NCBI GenBank assembly: GCA_030698375.1
Contig: JAUYLL010000129.1
Span: 51,653 to 115,652, forward strand
Direction of reading: 5' to 3'
Origin: Nocardioides sp.
GTDB taxonomy: Bacteria > Actinomycetota > Actinomycetes > Propionibacteriales > Nocardioidaceae
DNA: 64,000 nucleotides
Shown here: positions 25,350 through 32,821 of the stretch, in pieces
Position numbering within the stretch: position 1 is the first letter of the stretch
Layout: each line of letters opens with the position of its first letter
Notes under the pieces: generated by a model
What the model was told of the DNA's origin: nothing
Seen by the model: the letters and a program-made list of their open reading frames with translations, nothing else
The model's database searches: none
Program-made: the position numbers and the translations under genes

Positions 25350-26948
25350 TCAGGCCAGGCTGACGAGGTCGCCGTACTCCTCGTTCCAGAGGTCCTCGAC
25401 TCCGTCAGGGAGGATCAGGACCCGGTCGGGCTCAAGGGCTCGCACGGCCCCCTCGTCGTGGGTGACCAGCACGATGGCTCCCTCGTAGGTCCGGATGGCG
25501 GCGAGCACCTCCTCACGACTGGCCGGGTCGAGGTTGTTCGTCGGCTCGTCGAGCAGCAGCACGTTCGCGCTCGAGACGACGAGGCTGGCCAGCGCCAGCC
25601 GGGTCTTCTCGCCGCCGGAGAGCACCCCGGCGGGCTTGTGCGCGTCGTCGCCGCTGAAGAGGAACGACCCGAGCACGCTGCGGGCCTCGGTGTCGGTGAG
25701 CTGCGGCGCGGCGCTCTGCATGTTCTCCAGCACCGTGCGCTCGGTGTCGAGGGTCTCGTGCTCCTGGGCGTAGTAGCCCACCTTCAGACCGTGGCCGGGG
25801 ACCACCTCGCCGGTGTCGGGTGCGTCTGTGCCGGCGAGGATCCGCAGCATGGTCGTCTTGCCGGCCCCGTTGAGCCCGAGGATGACCACGCGCGAGCCCT
25901 TGTCGATCGCGAGGTCGACGCCGGTGAACACCTCGAGCGAGCCGTACGCCTTCGACAGGTCCTGGGCGGTGAGCGGCGTCTTTCCGCAGGGCGCTGGCGC
26001 CGGGAAGGCGATGCGCGCGACCTTGTCCTGCTGCCGCTCGTCCTCGAGCCCGGCCATCATCTTCTCGGCGCGCTTGAGCATCGACTGGGCGGCCTGCGCC
26101 TTGGTCGCCTTGGCACGCATCTTGTTGGCCTGGTCGGTGAGCGTCTTCGCCTTGTTCTCGGCGTTCATCCGCTCCCGCCGACGGCGCTTCTCGTCGGTCT
26201 CCCGCTGGGTGAGGTACTGCCGCCAGCCCATGTTGTAGACGTCGATGACCGCGCGGTTCGCATCGAGCTGCAGCACCTTGGTCACGCACGCCTCAAGAAG
26301 CTCGGTGTCGTGGCTGATGACGATGAGCCCGCCCTTGTGGGACTTGAGGAAGCCGCGCAGCCAGCTGATCGAGTCGGCGTCGAGGTGGTTGGTCGGCTCG
26401 TCGAGGATGAGCGTCTCGGCACCGGAGAAGAGGATGCGGGCCAGCTCCACCCGGCGCCGCTGGCCGCCTGAGAGCGTCTTGAGCGGCTGGCCGAGGAGGC
26501 GCTCCTCGATGCCGAGCGAGGAGGCGATCACCGCGGCCTCGGACTCCGCGGAGTAGCCGCCGCCGGCATGCATCTCGGTGTCGGCGCGGCTGTAGCGGCG
26601 CATCGCCCGTTCCTGGACGTCAGGGTCGTCGCTGCCCATCTCCACCTCGGCCGCGCGGAGCCGCCGGACGACGTCGTCGAGGCCGCGTGCGGAGAGGATC
26701 CGGTCGCGGGCCAGCTGCTCGGGATCGCCCGACCTGGGGTCCTGCGGGAGGTAGCCCACCTCGCCGACGACGTCGATGCGGCCAGCCGCCGGCAACGCCT
26801 CCCCCGCCAGCACCTTCGTCAACGTCGTCTTGCCGGCTCCGTTGCGACCGACCAGGCCGACCTTGTCGCCAGCCGCCACCCGGAAGGACACGTCCTCCAT
26901 GAGCAGGCGCGCGCCGGCGCGGATCTCGAGATGGTGGGCGGTGATCAC
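25350..26948 (-). CDS. ABC-F family ATP-binding protein
   Basis: A 532-residue soluble protein with two ATPase domains and no membrane segment. Walker A motifs are GRNGAGKTT at 34-42 and GLNGAGKTT in the second half, with LSGGQRRRVELARI and LSGGEKTRLALASL signatures. Between them lies a basic helical linker (KAKTLTDQANKMRAKATKAQ) typical of ABC-F ribosome-associated factors. It closely resembles, from memory, the Mycobacterium Rv1473 type. Such proteins act on the ribosome in translation or antibiotic protection. Start GTG at 26948 follows AGGA. The 168 bases upstream to the TetR gene may include a long leader. Confidence 0.92.
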   Translation of the reverse strand: MITAHHLEIRAGARLLMEDVSFRVAAGDKVGLVGRNGAGKTTLTKVLAGEALPAAGRIDVVGEVGYLPQDPRSGDPEQLARDRILSARGLDDVVRRLRAAEVEMGSDDPDVQERAMRRYSRADTEMHAGGGYSAESEAAVIASSLGIEERLLGQPLKTLSGGQRRRVELARILFSGAETLILDEPTNHLDADSISWLRGFLKSHKGGLIVISHDTELLEACVTKVLQLDANRAVIDVYNMGWRQYLTQRETDEKRRRRERMNAENKAKTLTDQANKMRAKATKAQAAQSMLKRAEKMMAGLEDERQQDKVARIAFPAPAPCGKTPLTAQDLSKAYGSLEVFTGVDLAIDKGSRVVILGLNGAGKTTMLRILAGTDAPDTGEVVPGHGLKVGYYAQEHETLDTERTVLENMQSAAPQLTDTEARSVLGSFLFSGDDAHKPAGVLSGGEKTRLALASLVVSSANVLLLDEPTNNLDPASREEVLAAIRTYEGAIVLVTHDEGAVRALEPDRVLILPDGVEDLWNEEYGDLVSLA

Positions 26949-27116
26949 GACGACATCCTGGGTACAGCGGGGTGGGAGCGGACCGGGACGGGCGCTGCGC
27001 CGTCGTCCCCGGTCGACGCGGACCCACCTAATCTAGCGATCCGCGGCGGGCATCCCGACCACGGGGCGCTCCGCGCGTGACCCACGCCACGCGGCCCCGC
27101 GCCGCTGCCTGCTTGC

Positions 27117-27713
27117 TCAGCGGGCGTCGGCCCGGGCCCGCACCCCGTCGAGCACCAGGTCGAGCCCGAGTCCGTAGGAGTCCGCAGCGGAGGCCACCAT
27201 CGTCGCAACCGGCGTGTCGATCGCACCGGCGCTGTTGGCCTGCAGGTGCGTCTGCTCGTCGGTGGTGTGGCCGAAGGTGAAGTGCAGGAGGGTCAGGGCC
27301 GCCGCCTCGGCGACCTGCCGCGGAAGGGCTGCCCCGTGCGGCGCGGCGTTGCCCAGCACCGCGACCAGCCCGTCGTACGGCGCCCGGGCGCCGAGCCCGA
27401 ATGACCAGGTGGTCGCCACGACCTCCGCCCCGTCGCGGTGGGCGAGCACCGCGTCGCGCAGGCCCCGGCACCAGGCGCGGACCTGCTCCTCCCACGGGTC
27501 GTCGGCCGTCCGGGCGGGGAGCGTGTGCAGCGGCGCGAGGACCTCCTCCGCGACCGCGGCGAGCAGCGCCTGCTTGCTCGCGAAGTGCCAGTAGAGCGCG
27601 CTGGGCCGCACGTCGAGGTCGCTCGCGAGGCGTCGCATGGTCAACGACTCGAGCCCGTAGCGGTCCAGGACCGCCAGCGCGTGCCGGACGACGTCGTCAC
27701 GGTGGTGGCTCAC
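27117..27713 (-). CDS. TetR family regulator, probable biotin regulator (BioQ-like)
   Basis: A 198-residue TetR-type repressor. The helix-turn-helix reads LTMRRLASDLDVRPSALYWHF (core MRRLASDLDVRPSALYWHF, residues about 25-44). The C-terminal domain is of the TetR_C type, ending in GLGLDLVLDGVRARA. It faces bioY across 122 bases that contain two TGAAC-N3-GTTCA palindromes. BioQ of corynebacteria and mycobacteria is a TetR repressor of biotin genes that binds a similar motif, so by context this is probably BioQ; the sequence alone does not prove it. GTG at 27713 is preceded by GGGAG. Confidence 0.85.
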   Translation of the reverse strand: MSHHRDDVVRHALAVLDRYGLESLTMRRLASDLDVRPSALYWHFASKQALLAAVAEEVLAPLHTLPARTADDPWEEQVRAWCRGLRDAVLAHRDGAEVVATTWSFGLGARAPYDGLVAVLGNAAPHGAALPRQVAEAAALTLLHFTFGHTTDEQTHLQANSAGAIDTPVATMVASAADSYGLGLDLVLDGVRARADAR

Positions 27714-27785
27714 CGGGTGCTCCCTTCGTCAGCGCGTCACGGCCCTGTCCCGCGATGCGGACCAGGGGTCCGGCGTACCTTAACC

Positions 27786-27798
27786 TGAACGTCGTTCA
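27786..27798. promoter_or_regulatory. BioQ-like operator, copy 1
   Basis: TGAACGTCGTTCA is a perfect inverted repeat of TGAAC with a three-base centre. It lies 72 bases before the TetR gene and 37 bases before bioY. Confidence 0.7.
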
Positions 27799-27800
27799 CC

Positions 27801-27813
27801 TGAACACTGTTCA
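27801..27813. promoter_or_regulatory. BioQ-like operator, copy 2
   Basis: TGAACACTGTTCA repeats the first copy with the same half-sites. The centres are 15 bp apart, so two dimers would sit about one and a half turns apart. It ends 22 bases before the bioY ATG, so bound repressor should block transcription start. Confidence 0.7.
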
Positions 27814-27835
27814 TCTCTCGTCCCCAGGAGTCCCG

Positions 27836-28441
27836 ATGCGCCCCGACCGCCGCCGTTCCCGCTCCCGCGACCTGGCCCTCATCGCCACCTTCGCGGGCCT
27901 GATGGCCGCTCTCGGCCTGGTGCCTGCGCTCGCACCCTTCGGCGGCGCCGTGCCGATCACCGCGCAGTCGATGGGCGCCATGCTCGCCGGTGCGGTGCTC
28001 GGGCCCAGGCTGGGAGCCGCGTCGATCACCCTGTTCCTCGGCCTGGTCGCGCTCGGTCTCCCGCTGCTCGCCGGGGGTCGCGGTGGCCTGGGGGTCTTCG
28101 CGGGCCCAAGCGTGGGATACCTCGTGGGCTGGGTAGTCGGCGCCTTCGTGGTGGGCCTGCTCACCTGGGCGACCTGTCGCGGGCGGTACCGCCTCGCGCC
28201 CGGGCTGCTCGCGAACCTCGTCGGGGGGATCGTGGTGCTCTACCTGATCGGGATCCCGGGCGTCGCCTGGAGGGCGGACCTGAGCCTCACCGCCGCCGCC
28301 ACCGGTGCGCTCACCTTCATCCCCGGCGACGTCGTGAAGGCCGTGCTCGCCGCCCTGATCGCTCGCGGCGTCCACGCCGCGTACCCCGGGCTCCTCCCCC
28401 GCGCGCGGGAGACCCGGGTCAAGGAGCAGACCCCTGCCTGA
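27836..28441 (+). CDS. bioY: Biotin transporter substrate-binding subunit BioY
   Basis: S component of the biotin ECF transporter, 201 residues with about six membrane helices. The BioY pattern is clear: ALIATFAGLMAALGLVPA near the start, PITAQSMGAMLAGAVLGPRLG at 41-61 (the biotin-site region; core PITAQSMGAMLAGAVLG), LPLLAGGRGGLGVFAGPSVGY with the GPSxGY loop, and FIPGDVVKAVLAALIA near the C terminus. AGGAG before the ATG at 27836 fits. It begins an operon that continues through a ligase, a thiolase-like gene and the ECF ATPase and T component. Confidence 0.95.
   Translation: MRPDRRRSRSRDLALIATFAGLMAALGLVPALAPFGGAVPITAQSMGAMLAGAVLGPRLGAASITLFLGLVALGLPLLAGGRGGLGVFAGPSVGYLVGWVVGAFVVGLLTWATCRGRYRLAPGLLANLVGGIVVLYLIGIPGVAWRADLSLTAAATGALTFIPGDVVKAVLAALIARGVHAAYPGLLPRARETRVKEQTPA
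28421..28436 (+). promoter_or_regulatory. Ribosome binding site with CTG start codon
   Basis: AAGGAG at 28421-28426 is followed by seven bases and CTG at 28434. No ATG, GTG or TTG occurs in this frame between an in-frame stop at 28335 and 28572, although the frame is clearly coding from 28500 on. CTG is therefore the likely start of the ligase gene. Confidence 0.6.
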
Positions 28442-29411
28442 GCAGGCGGCTGCCGAGCCTGTCGACCCCGCTGCGGTCGAGGACCCGGTCGCCGCGGTCC
28501 TCGACGCCCACCAGCACGGCAGGACGCTCCTGCTCCGCACCGCGGGCACCACGGGTAGCGGATCGCGCTCCGTGCGCCGCACGACGGCGTCGTGGTGGCA
28601 CTCCTTCCCGGCGTACGGCGACCTGGCCGGCCTCGGCCCCGCCTCCGTGCTGCACGTGCCCGGTCCGCTCACGGCCACGATGAACCTCTTCGCAGCGGTG
28701 CACGCGGCGGCGTCCGGGATCCCGACCTGTGCGGACCCCGCCGACGCGACCCATGTCGTGCTCACGCCCGCGCGGCTCGACCAAGCGCTGTCCGACACCA
28801 GCATGCGGGCCGGCCAGGCCGTCGTGGTCGCCGGTGACCGCCTCCCGGTGCCACTCGCCGAGCGGGCACGGGCAGCCGGGCTGGTGGTGCACCACTACTA
28901 CGGCGCCGCCGAGCTGTCCTTCGTCGCGTGGGGCCCCGACGGCGACCAGCTGCGCGCGTTCCCCGAGGTCGAGGTGCGGTCGGCCGAGGGCGTCCTGGAG
29001 GTGCGCTCGCCGTACGTCGCGCTGTCGGCAGCCGTCGACGAGGCGGGATGGGCCGGTGTCGGTGACCGCGGGGACGTCCTCCGGGACGGCACCCTCCGGG
29101 TGCACGGACGACCCGACGCGGTGACGACCGGCGGGACCACGGTGGTGCTGGCCGACGTTGAGGAGGCACTGGCCGACGTCGGGGCCGTGGTGGTGGGGGT
29201 CCCGCACCCGCGTCTGGGCGCAGTGCTGGCCGCCGTCGTCGCCGCGCCGCCGGACACCGCCGCCCTGCGCGCACGGGCACGCGACCGGCTGCCGTCCAGC
29301 CACCGCCCGCGCTACTGGCTGCACCGTGCGACGTTGCCGCTCACCGGGGCCGGGAAGCTCGACAGGGCCGCGCTCGCCGACTGGGTCACGACTACCGTGG
29401 GCCGGTCATGA
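28434..29411 (+). CDS. Short AMP-dependent acyl-CoA ligase-like protein in the biotin operon
   Basis: An ANL-superfamily (AMP-forming) ligase of 325 residues. The ATP-binding loop TAGTTGSGS is at 36-44, YGAAE at 156-160, GDRGD at 210-214, GRPD at 225-228 and the catalytic-lysine region GAGKLDR at 305-311. It is shorter than usual ligases because the N-terminal subdomain before the ATP loop is almost absent. A GTG at 28572 would remove the ATP loop, so the CTG at 28434 behind AAGGAG is preferred; it overlaps the bioY stop. B. subtilis has the same neighbours (yhfU/bioY2, yhfT ligase, yhfS thiolase) under BirA control. The likely role is activation of a biotin-related carboxylic acid; the substrate is unknown. 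Confidence 0.82.
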   Translation: MPEQAAAEPVDPAAVEDPVAAVLDAHQHGRTLLLRTAGTTGSGSRSVRRTTASWWHSFPAYGDLAGLGPASVLHVPGPLTATMNLFAAVHAAASGIPTCADPADATHVVLTPARLDQALSDTSMRAGQAVVVAGDRLPVPLAERARAAGLVVHHYYGAAELSFVAWGPDGDQLRAFPEVEVRSAEGVLEVRSPYVALSAAVDEAGWAGVGDRGDVLRDGTLRVHGRPDAVTTGGTTVVLADVEEALADVGAVVVGVPHPRLGAVLAAVVAAPPDTAALRARARDRLPSSHRPRYWLHRATLPLTGAGKLDRAALADWVTTTVGRS

Positions 29412-30541
29412 CCACATCCGACGCCCCCGTGATCGTCGCCGCTCTCCGGTCCCCGCTCGGCACCGCGGGTCGGTCCCTGCGCGATGTCAGCGCGGCCGAC
29501 CTCGCCGCACCGGTCCTCGCCGAGGTCCGCGCACGCGTGGACTCCCCCGAGGTCGACGAGGTGGTCCTCGGCAACTGCACCGGGCCCGGTGGCGGCGTCG
29601 CGCGCGTCGCGGCGCTCGCGGCCGGCCTCGGTCACGGCGTGCCGGGGCTGACCGTGGACCGGCAGTGCGGGAGCGGCCTCGCGGCGGTGGACGTGGGCGC
29701 CGCGCTCGTACGGGCGGGAGCCGACCTGGTGCTGGCGGGTGGGGTCGAGTCGGCGTCCACGGCGCCGTGGCGCTCCTGGCCACCCACCGAGGGCAGCGTG
29801 CCCCGCCGCTACACGCGGGCGCCGTTCGCGCCGCACCCCGACGACGACCCGGACATGGGGCTGGCGGCAGACCTGCTCGCCGACGAGCACGGCGTGGACC
29901 GTGCTCGCCAGGATGCCTACGCCGCGCGCTCCCACCAGCGGGCCTGGACCCATCACAGTGCCGGTGGGTTCACCGGCGAGGTCGTCCCGGTCGGCGGTGT
30001 CGCCACCGACGAGCGGCTCCGCGACGGCATCACGCCCCAGCGGTTGGGACGCCTGCGACCGGCCTTCCGCGACGGCGGCACGGTCACTGCCGGCAACTCG
30101 TGCGGGGTCAACGACGGAGCCGCGGTCGCGGCCCTCGTCTCCCCCGCCGTCCACGCCCGCCTCGGCCTCCCCGGGCTGCGCGTGCTGGCTACGGCCACCT
30201 CCGGGGTGGACCCTCGACGCCCTGGGATCGGCATGGTGCCCGCCGTGCAGGAGGCGTCGGCCCGGGCCGGCGTACCCCTGTCGGCGATCGACGTGGTCGA
30301 GCTCAACGAGGCCTTCGCCGGTCAGGTCCTCGCCTGCTGTGATGCACTCGGTCTCGCCGAGGAGCGCGTCTGCCCGCAGGGTGGCGCACTCGCGCTCGGG
30401 CACCCCTGGGGAGCCAGCGGGGCGGTCCTCGTGGTCCGGCTCTTCAGCCAGCTGGTCGTCCAGGGGGCCGGCCGCTACGGGCTCGCCGGCATCGCGGTCG
30501 GCGGCGGCCAGGGCGTCGCCATGGTGGTGGAGACGTGCTGA
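29408..30541 (+). CDS. Thiolase-like protein in the biotin operon
   Basis: A 377-residue thiolase-fold protein. Nucleophile Cys87 is in DRQCGSG, Asn300 in NEAFAGQ and His332 in LALGHPWGASGA. The second catalytic Cys, normally in CxGGGxG near the C terminus, is replaced: the motif reads AVGGGQG (363-369). It thus probably forms an acyl-enzyme but may not do normal Claisen chemistry. Its ATG overlaps the ligase stop (ATGA) and its own stop overlaps the ECF ATPase start, so it is tightly tied to biotin uptake genes. B. subtilis YhfS is the comparable neighbour of BioY. Confidence 0.88.
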   Translation: MTTSDAPVIVAALRSPLGTAGRSLRDVSAADLAAPVLAEVRARVDSPEVDEVVLGNCTGPGGGVARVAALAAGLGHGVPGLTVDRQCGSGLAAVDVGAALVRAGADLVLAGGVESASTAPWRSWPPTEGSVPRRYTRAPFAPHPDDDPDMGLAADLLADEHGVDRARQDAYAARSHQRAWTHHSAGGFTGEVVPVGGVATDERLRDGITPQRLGRLRPAFRDGGTVTAGNSCGVNDGAAVAALVSPAVHARLGLPGLRVLATATSGVDPRRPGIGMVPAVQEASARAGVPLSAIDVVELNEAFAGQVLACCDALGLAEERVCPQGGALALGHPWGASGAVLVVRLFSQLVVQGAGRYGLAGIAVGGGQGVAMVVETC

Positions 30542-31233
30542 TCGAGGTCGACGACGTCACCCACGTGTACGACGACGGTGGCCGCGGGCGCACCGTTCTC
30601 GAGGACCTCACCCTCCGCGCCGACGAGCACCGGATCGGCGTGGTCGGGGCGAACGGCTCCGGGAAGTCGACCTTCGCGCGGTTGCTCAACGGGCTGGTGC
30701 TTCCCACGGCAGGCGCCGTGCGCGTCGACGGCCTGGACACCGCGGACGACGGCCGCGCGGTACGGCGGCGCGTGGGCTTCTGCTTCACCGATCCCGACGC
30801 TCAGATCGTGATGCCGACGGTCCGCGAGGACGTCGCCTTCGGCCTCCGGCGCCGGGGGTTGACCCGCGACGAGGTCGACGAGCGCGTCGACGCCATGCTC
30901 GAGGAGCACGGTCTCTCCGCCCACGCCGACCACCCCGCGCACCTGCTCTCCGGGGGCCAGAAGCAGCTGCTGGCGCTGGCCTCGGTCCTCGTCACGGGTC
31001 CTGACCTCCTGGTGATGGACGAGCCCACGACGCTGTTGGACCTGCGCAACGCGGCCCGGGTCGCGGAGACCGTCGCCCGGCTCCCCCTGCAGGTGGTGCT
31101 GGTGACCCACCACCTCGACCTGCTTGCGGGGTTCGACCGGGTGCTGGTCTTCGACGAGGGGCGGCTCGTCCACGACGGCGCGCCGGACGCGGCGGTCGGG
31201 CACTACCGCGCGCTGATGGCGGCCTTGCCGTGA
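30535..31233 (+). CDS. bioM: ECF transporter ATPase (BioM type)
   Basis: ATP-binding subunit of an energy-coupling-factor transporter, 232 residues. Walker A GANGSGKST is at 38-46, the Q loop FTDPDAQIV near 84-92 is typical of ECF ATPases (usually NPDDQ), LSGGQKQLLALAS begins at 138, and Walker B is LVMDEPTT (159-166). The His switch is in LVTHHLD. The GTG at 30535 overlaps the thiolase stop by seven bases. With BioY and the following T component it should make a dedicated biotin importer; the name rests on this context. Confidence 0.9.
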   Translation: MLIEVDDVTHVYDDGGRGRTVLEDLTLRADEHRIGVVGANGSGKSTFARLLNGLVLPTAGAVRVDGLDTADDGRAVRRRVGFCFTDPDAQIVMPTVREDVAFGLRRRGLTRDEVDERVDAMLEEHGLSAHADHPAHLLSGGQKQLLALASVLVTGPDLLVMDEPTTLLDLRNAARVAETVARLPLQVVLVTHHLDLLAGFDRVLVFDEGRLVHDGAPDAAVGHYRALMAALP

Positions 31234-31838
31234 GCGGGTCGACGCTCGGCCTCTACCGACCCGGGACGACCGTCCTCCACCGGCTGCCTGCCGGCGTCAA
31301 GCTCGGCGGCCTGCTGGCCGCCGGCGTCGGGTCCATCTGGACACGCGACCCCCTGACCACCTCTGCCCTGCTCGCCGTCGGGGTCACCGGGCTGGCCGTA
31401 GCCCGGGTGCCCGCCGGCGTGGTGCTCCGACAGCTGCGTCCGTTGCTGGTGCTGGCCGCCGTGCTCGCGATCTTCCACGTGGTCGTGTCCGGACCGGAGC
31501 GGGCCTACGTCGTCGTCGGCGTCCTGCTCGCGCTGGTTCTCCTGGCGACCGTGGTGACCCTGACGACTCGGACCACGGCGCTCGTCGACGTCGTCGTGCG
31601 CGTCGCCGGCCCGCTGCGCCATGTGGGTCTCGACGTCGAGCGTCTCGGCCTGCTGCTGGCCCTCGGGGTCCGGTCCGTCCCGGTGGTCATCGGCCTGGCC
31701 GAGGAGGTACGCGACGCCCAGCGTGCCCGCGGACTCGCGGCGAGCCCCACGGCTTTCGCCGTCCCGCTCGTGGTGCGCTCCCTGCGGCACGCGGACCGCG
31801 TCGGCGAGGCGCTGGCGGCCCGCGGCCTCGACGACTGA
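31230..31838 (+). CDS. bioN: ECF transporter transmembrane (T) component (BioN type)
   Basis: A 202-residue membrane protein of the CbiQ/EcfT family. Four or five hydrophobic segments precede two coupling helices with the Ala-Arg-Gly signatures at 166-168 (QRARGL) and 197-199 (AARGL), which dock into the ATPases. The length matches BioN, the short dedicated T protein. GTGA overlap with bioM. It is the last gene of the biotin unit; a 63-base gap with the small palindrome CTGCCGCCGGCAG (31841-31853) separates it from the methyltransferase gene. Confidence 0.9.
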   Translation: MSGSTLGLYRPGTTVLHRLPAGVKLGGLLAAGVGSIWTRDPLTTSALLAVGVTGLAVARVPAGVVLRQLRPLLVLAAVLAIFHVVVSGPERAYVVVGVLLALVLLATVVTLTTRTTALVDVVVRVAGPLRHVGLDVERLGLLLALGVRSVPVVIGLAEEVRDAQRARGLAASPTAFAVPLVVRSLRHADRVGEALAARGLDD

Positions 31839-31901
31839 GGCTGCCGCCGGCAGACCGCCCTGAAGGGTTGATGGCTCCCTCGACGGGGCACAGGCCTCCT
31901 C

Positions 31902-32558
31902 ATGCAGACCGACGCCGCAGCCGCGCCGCCCACCCCCACCCGCTGGACCGACGTGGGAGGGCTGCGGATCGCCTCGGACGAGCGCGTGCTGGAGCCGCGC
32001 CCGTGGACGGCCGCCCAGGGCGAGTGGGCCCGCGAGATCCTCACCACCGCGCCGCAGGGACCGGTGCTGGAGGTCTGCTCGGGTGCGGGCCACATCGGGC
32101 TCGTCGCGATCCGCGGTACCGATCGGTGGCTGGTCGCGGTCGACCTCAACCCGGCCGCGGCGGACTTCTTCGCGCGCAACGCCGCCGCGGCTGGGCTCGC
32201 CGCGCAGGTCGAGGCGCGCACCGGGCTGATGGACGACCCTGCGGTGGTGGCCGCCGGGGAGCGCTTCGCGGTCGTGGTGGCCGACCCGCCGTGGGTGACG
32301 CACGAGCGCGTCGGTGACTTCCCTGACGACCCCGTGGTCGCCATCGACGGGGGCGCCGACGGTCTCACGGTCGCCCGGACCTGCCTCCGCGTCGCTGACG
32401 CGCATCTCGCCGACGGCGGGACGCTGCTGCTCCAGCTGGGCGACGTCGGCCAGGCCGAGCGTCTCGCCGCCGAGCCGGCCGTGGTCGGGTCGCTGCGCCT
32501 CAGCGAGGTGCGGACGTACGAGCGCGGCGTCGTCGCGCGCTTCGACCCGCACCGCTGA
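31902..32558 (+). CDS. Class I SAM-dependent methyltransferase (HemK/RlmG-like)
   Basis: A 218-residue methyltransferase. The SAM-binding motif I is LEVCSGAGHIG (56-66), acidic motif II ends in VAVDLNP (78-84), and the catalytic DPPW is at 128-131, which places it with the (N/D)PP(Y/W) enzymes that methylate nitrogen in proteins, RNA or DNA. It lacks the N-terminal helical domain of PrmC, so the target is open. The ATG at 31902 has CCTCCT upstream but no good ribosome binding site. It converges on the CDGSH gene. Confidence 0.85.
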   Translation: MQTDAAAAPPTPTRWTDVGGLRIASDERVLEPRPWTAAQGEWAREILTTAPQGPVLEVCSGAGHIGLVAIRGTDRWLVAVDLNPAAADFFARNAAAAGLAAQVEARTGLMDDPAVVAAGERFAVVVADPPWVTHERVGDFPDDPVVAIDGGADGLTVARTCLRVADAHLADGGTLLLQLGDVGQAERLAAEPAVVGSLRLSEVRTYERGVVARFDPHR

Positions 32559-32596
32559 CGATCGGTCCGGGCCCGGGGCCGCCACCTGGGGAGCGC

Positions 32597-32821
32597 TCAG
32601 GGACGGACCTTCGGCGGGAGCAGCTTGTGGGTCCCGTCGCACCACGGCGCACTCTGGGACTTGCCGCACCGGCACACGGCAGTGACGGGCCTGGTGGTCT
32701 CGTGCCGCCGGCCGTCGGCGTCCTCGAGGACGTGGCGGCCCCGGAGCAGCATCGGTCCCTCCGGGCAGAGCACCACGTCAGGGGTGGCCACCGGTGCGTC
32801 GTGCGGGTCCGTGGTGCTCAC
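32597..32821 (-). CDS. CDGSH-type iron-sulfur protein
   Basis: A 74-residue protein with one CDGSH zinc-finger-like domain that binds a [2Fe-2S] cluster. The ligands Cys50, Cys52, Cys61 and His65 are in CRCGKSQSAPWCDGTH, an exact family match. The first 45 residues (DVVLCPEGPMLLRG...) form a strand region typical of the prokaryotic versions. Its GTG overlaps the TGA of the upstream diiron-like gene, which points to translational coupling and a common redox role. No membrane anchor is present. Confidence 0.93.
   Translation of the reverse strand: MSTTDPHDAPVATPDVVLCPEGPMLLRGRHVLEDADGRRHETTRPVTAVCRCGKSQSAPWCDGTHKLLPPKVRP

Noticed and set aside
28572..28574. GTG as the start of the ligase gene
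   Set aside because: It would delete the ATP-binding loop encoded just upstream and has no ribosome binding site; CTG at 28434 behind AAGGAG explains the data better.
31841..31853. CTGCCGCCGGCAG as terminator of the biotin operon
   Set aside because: The palindrome leaves a one-base centre, so a stable hairpin would have only about four pairs.
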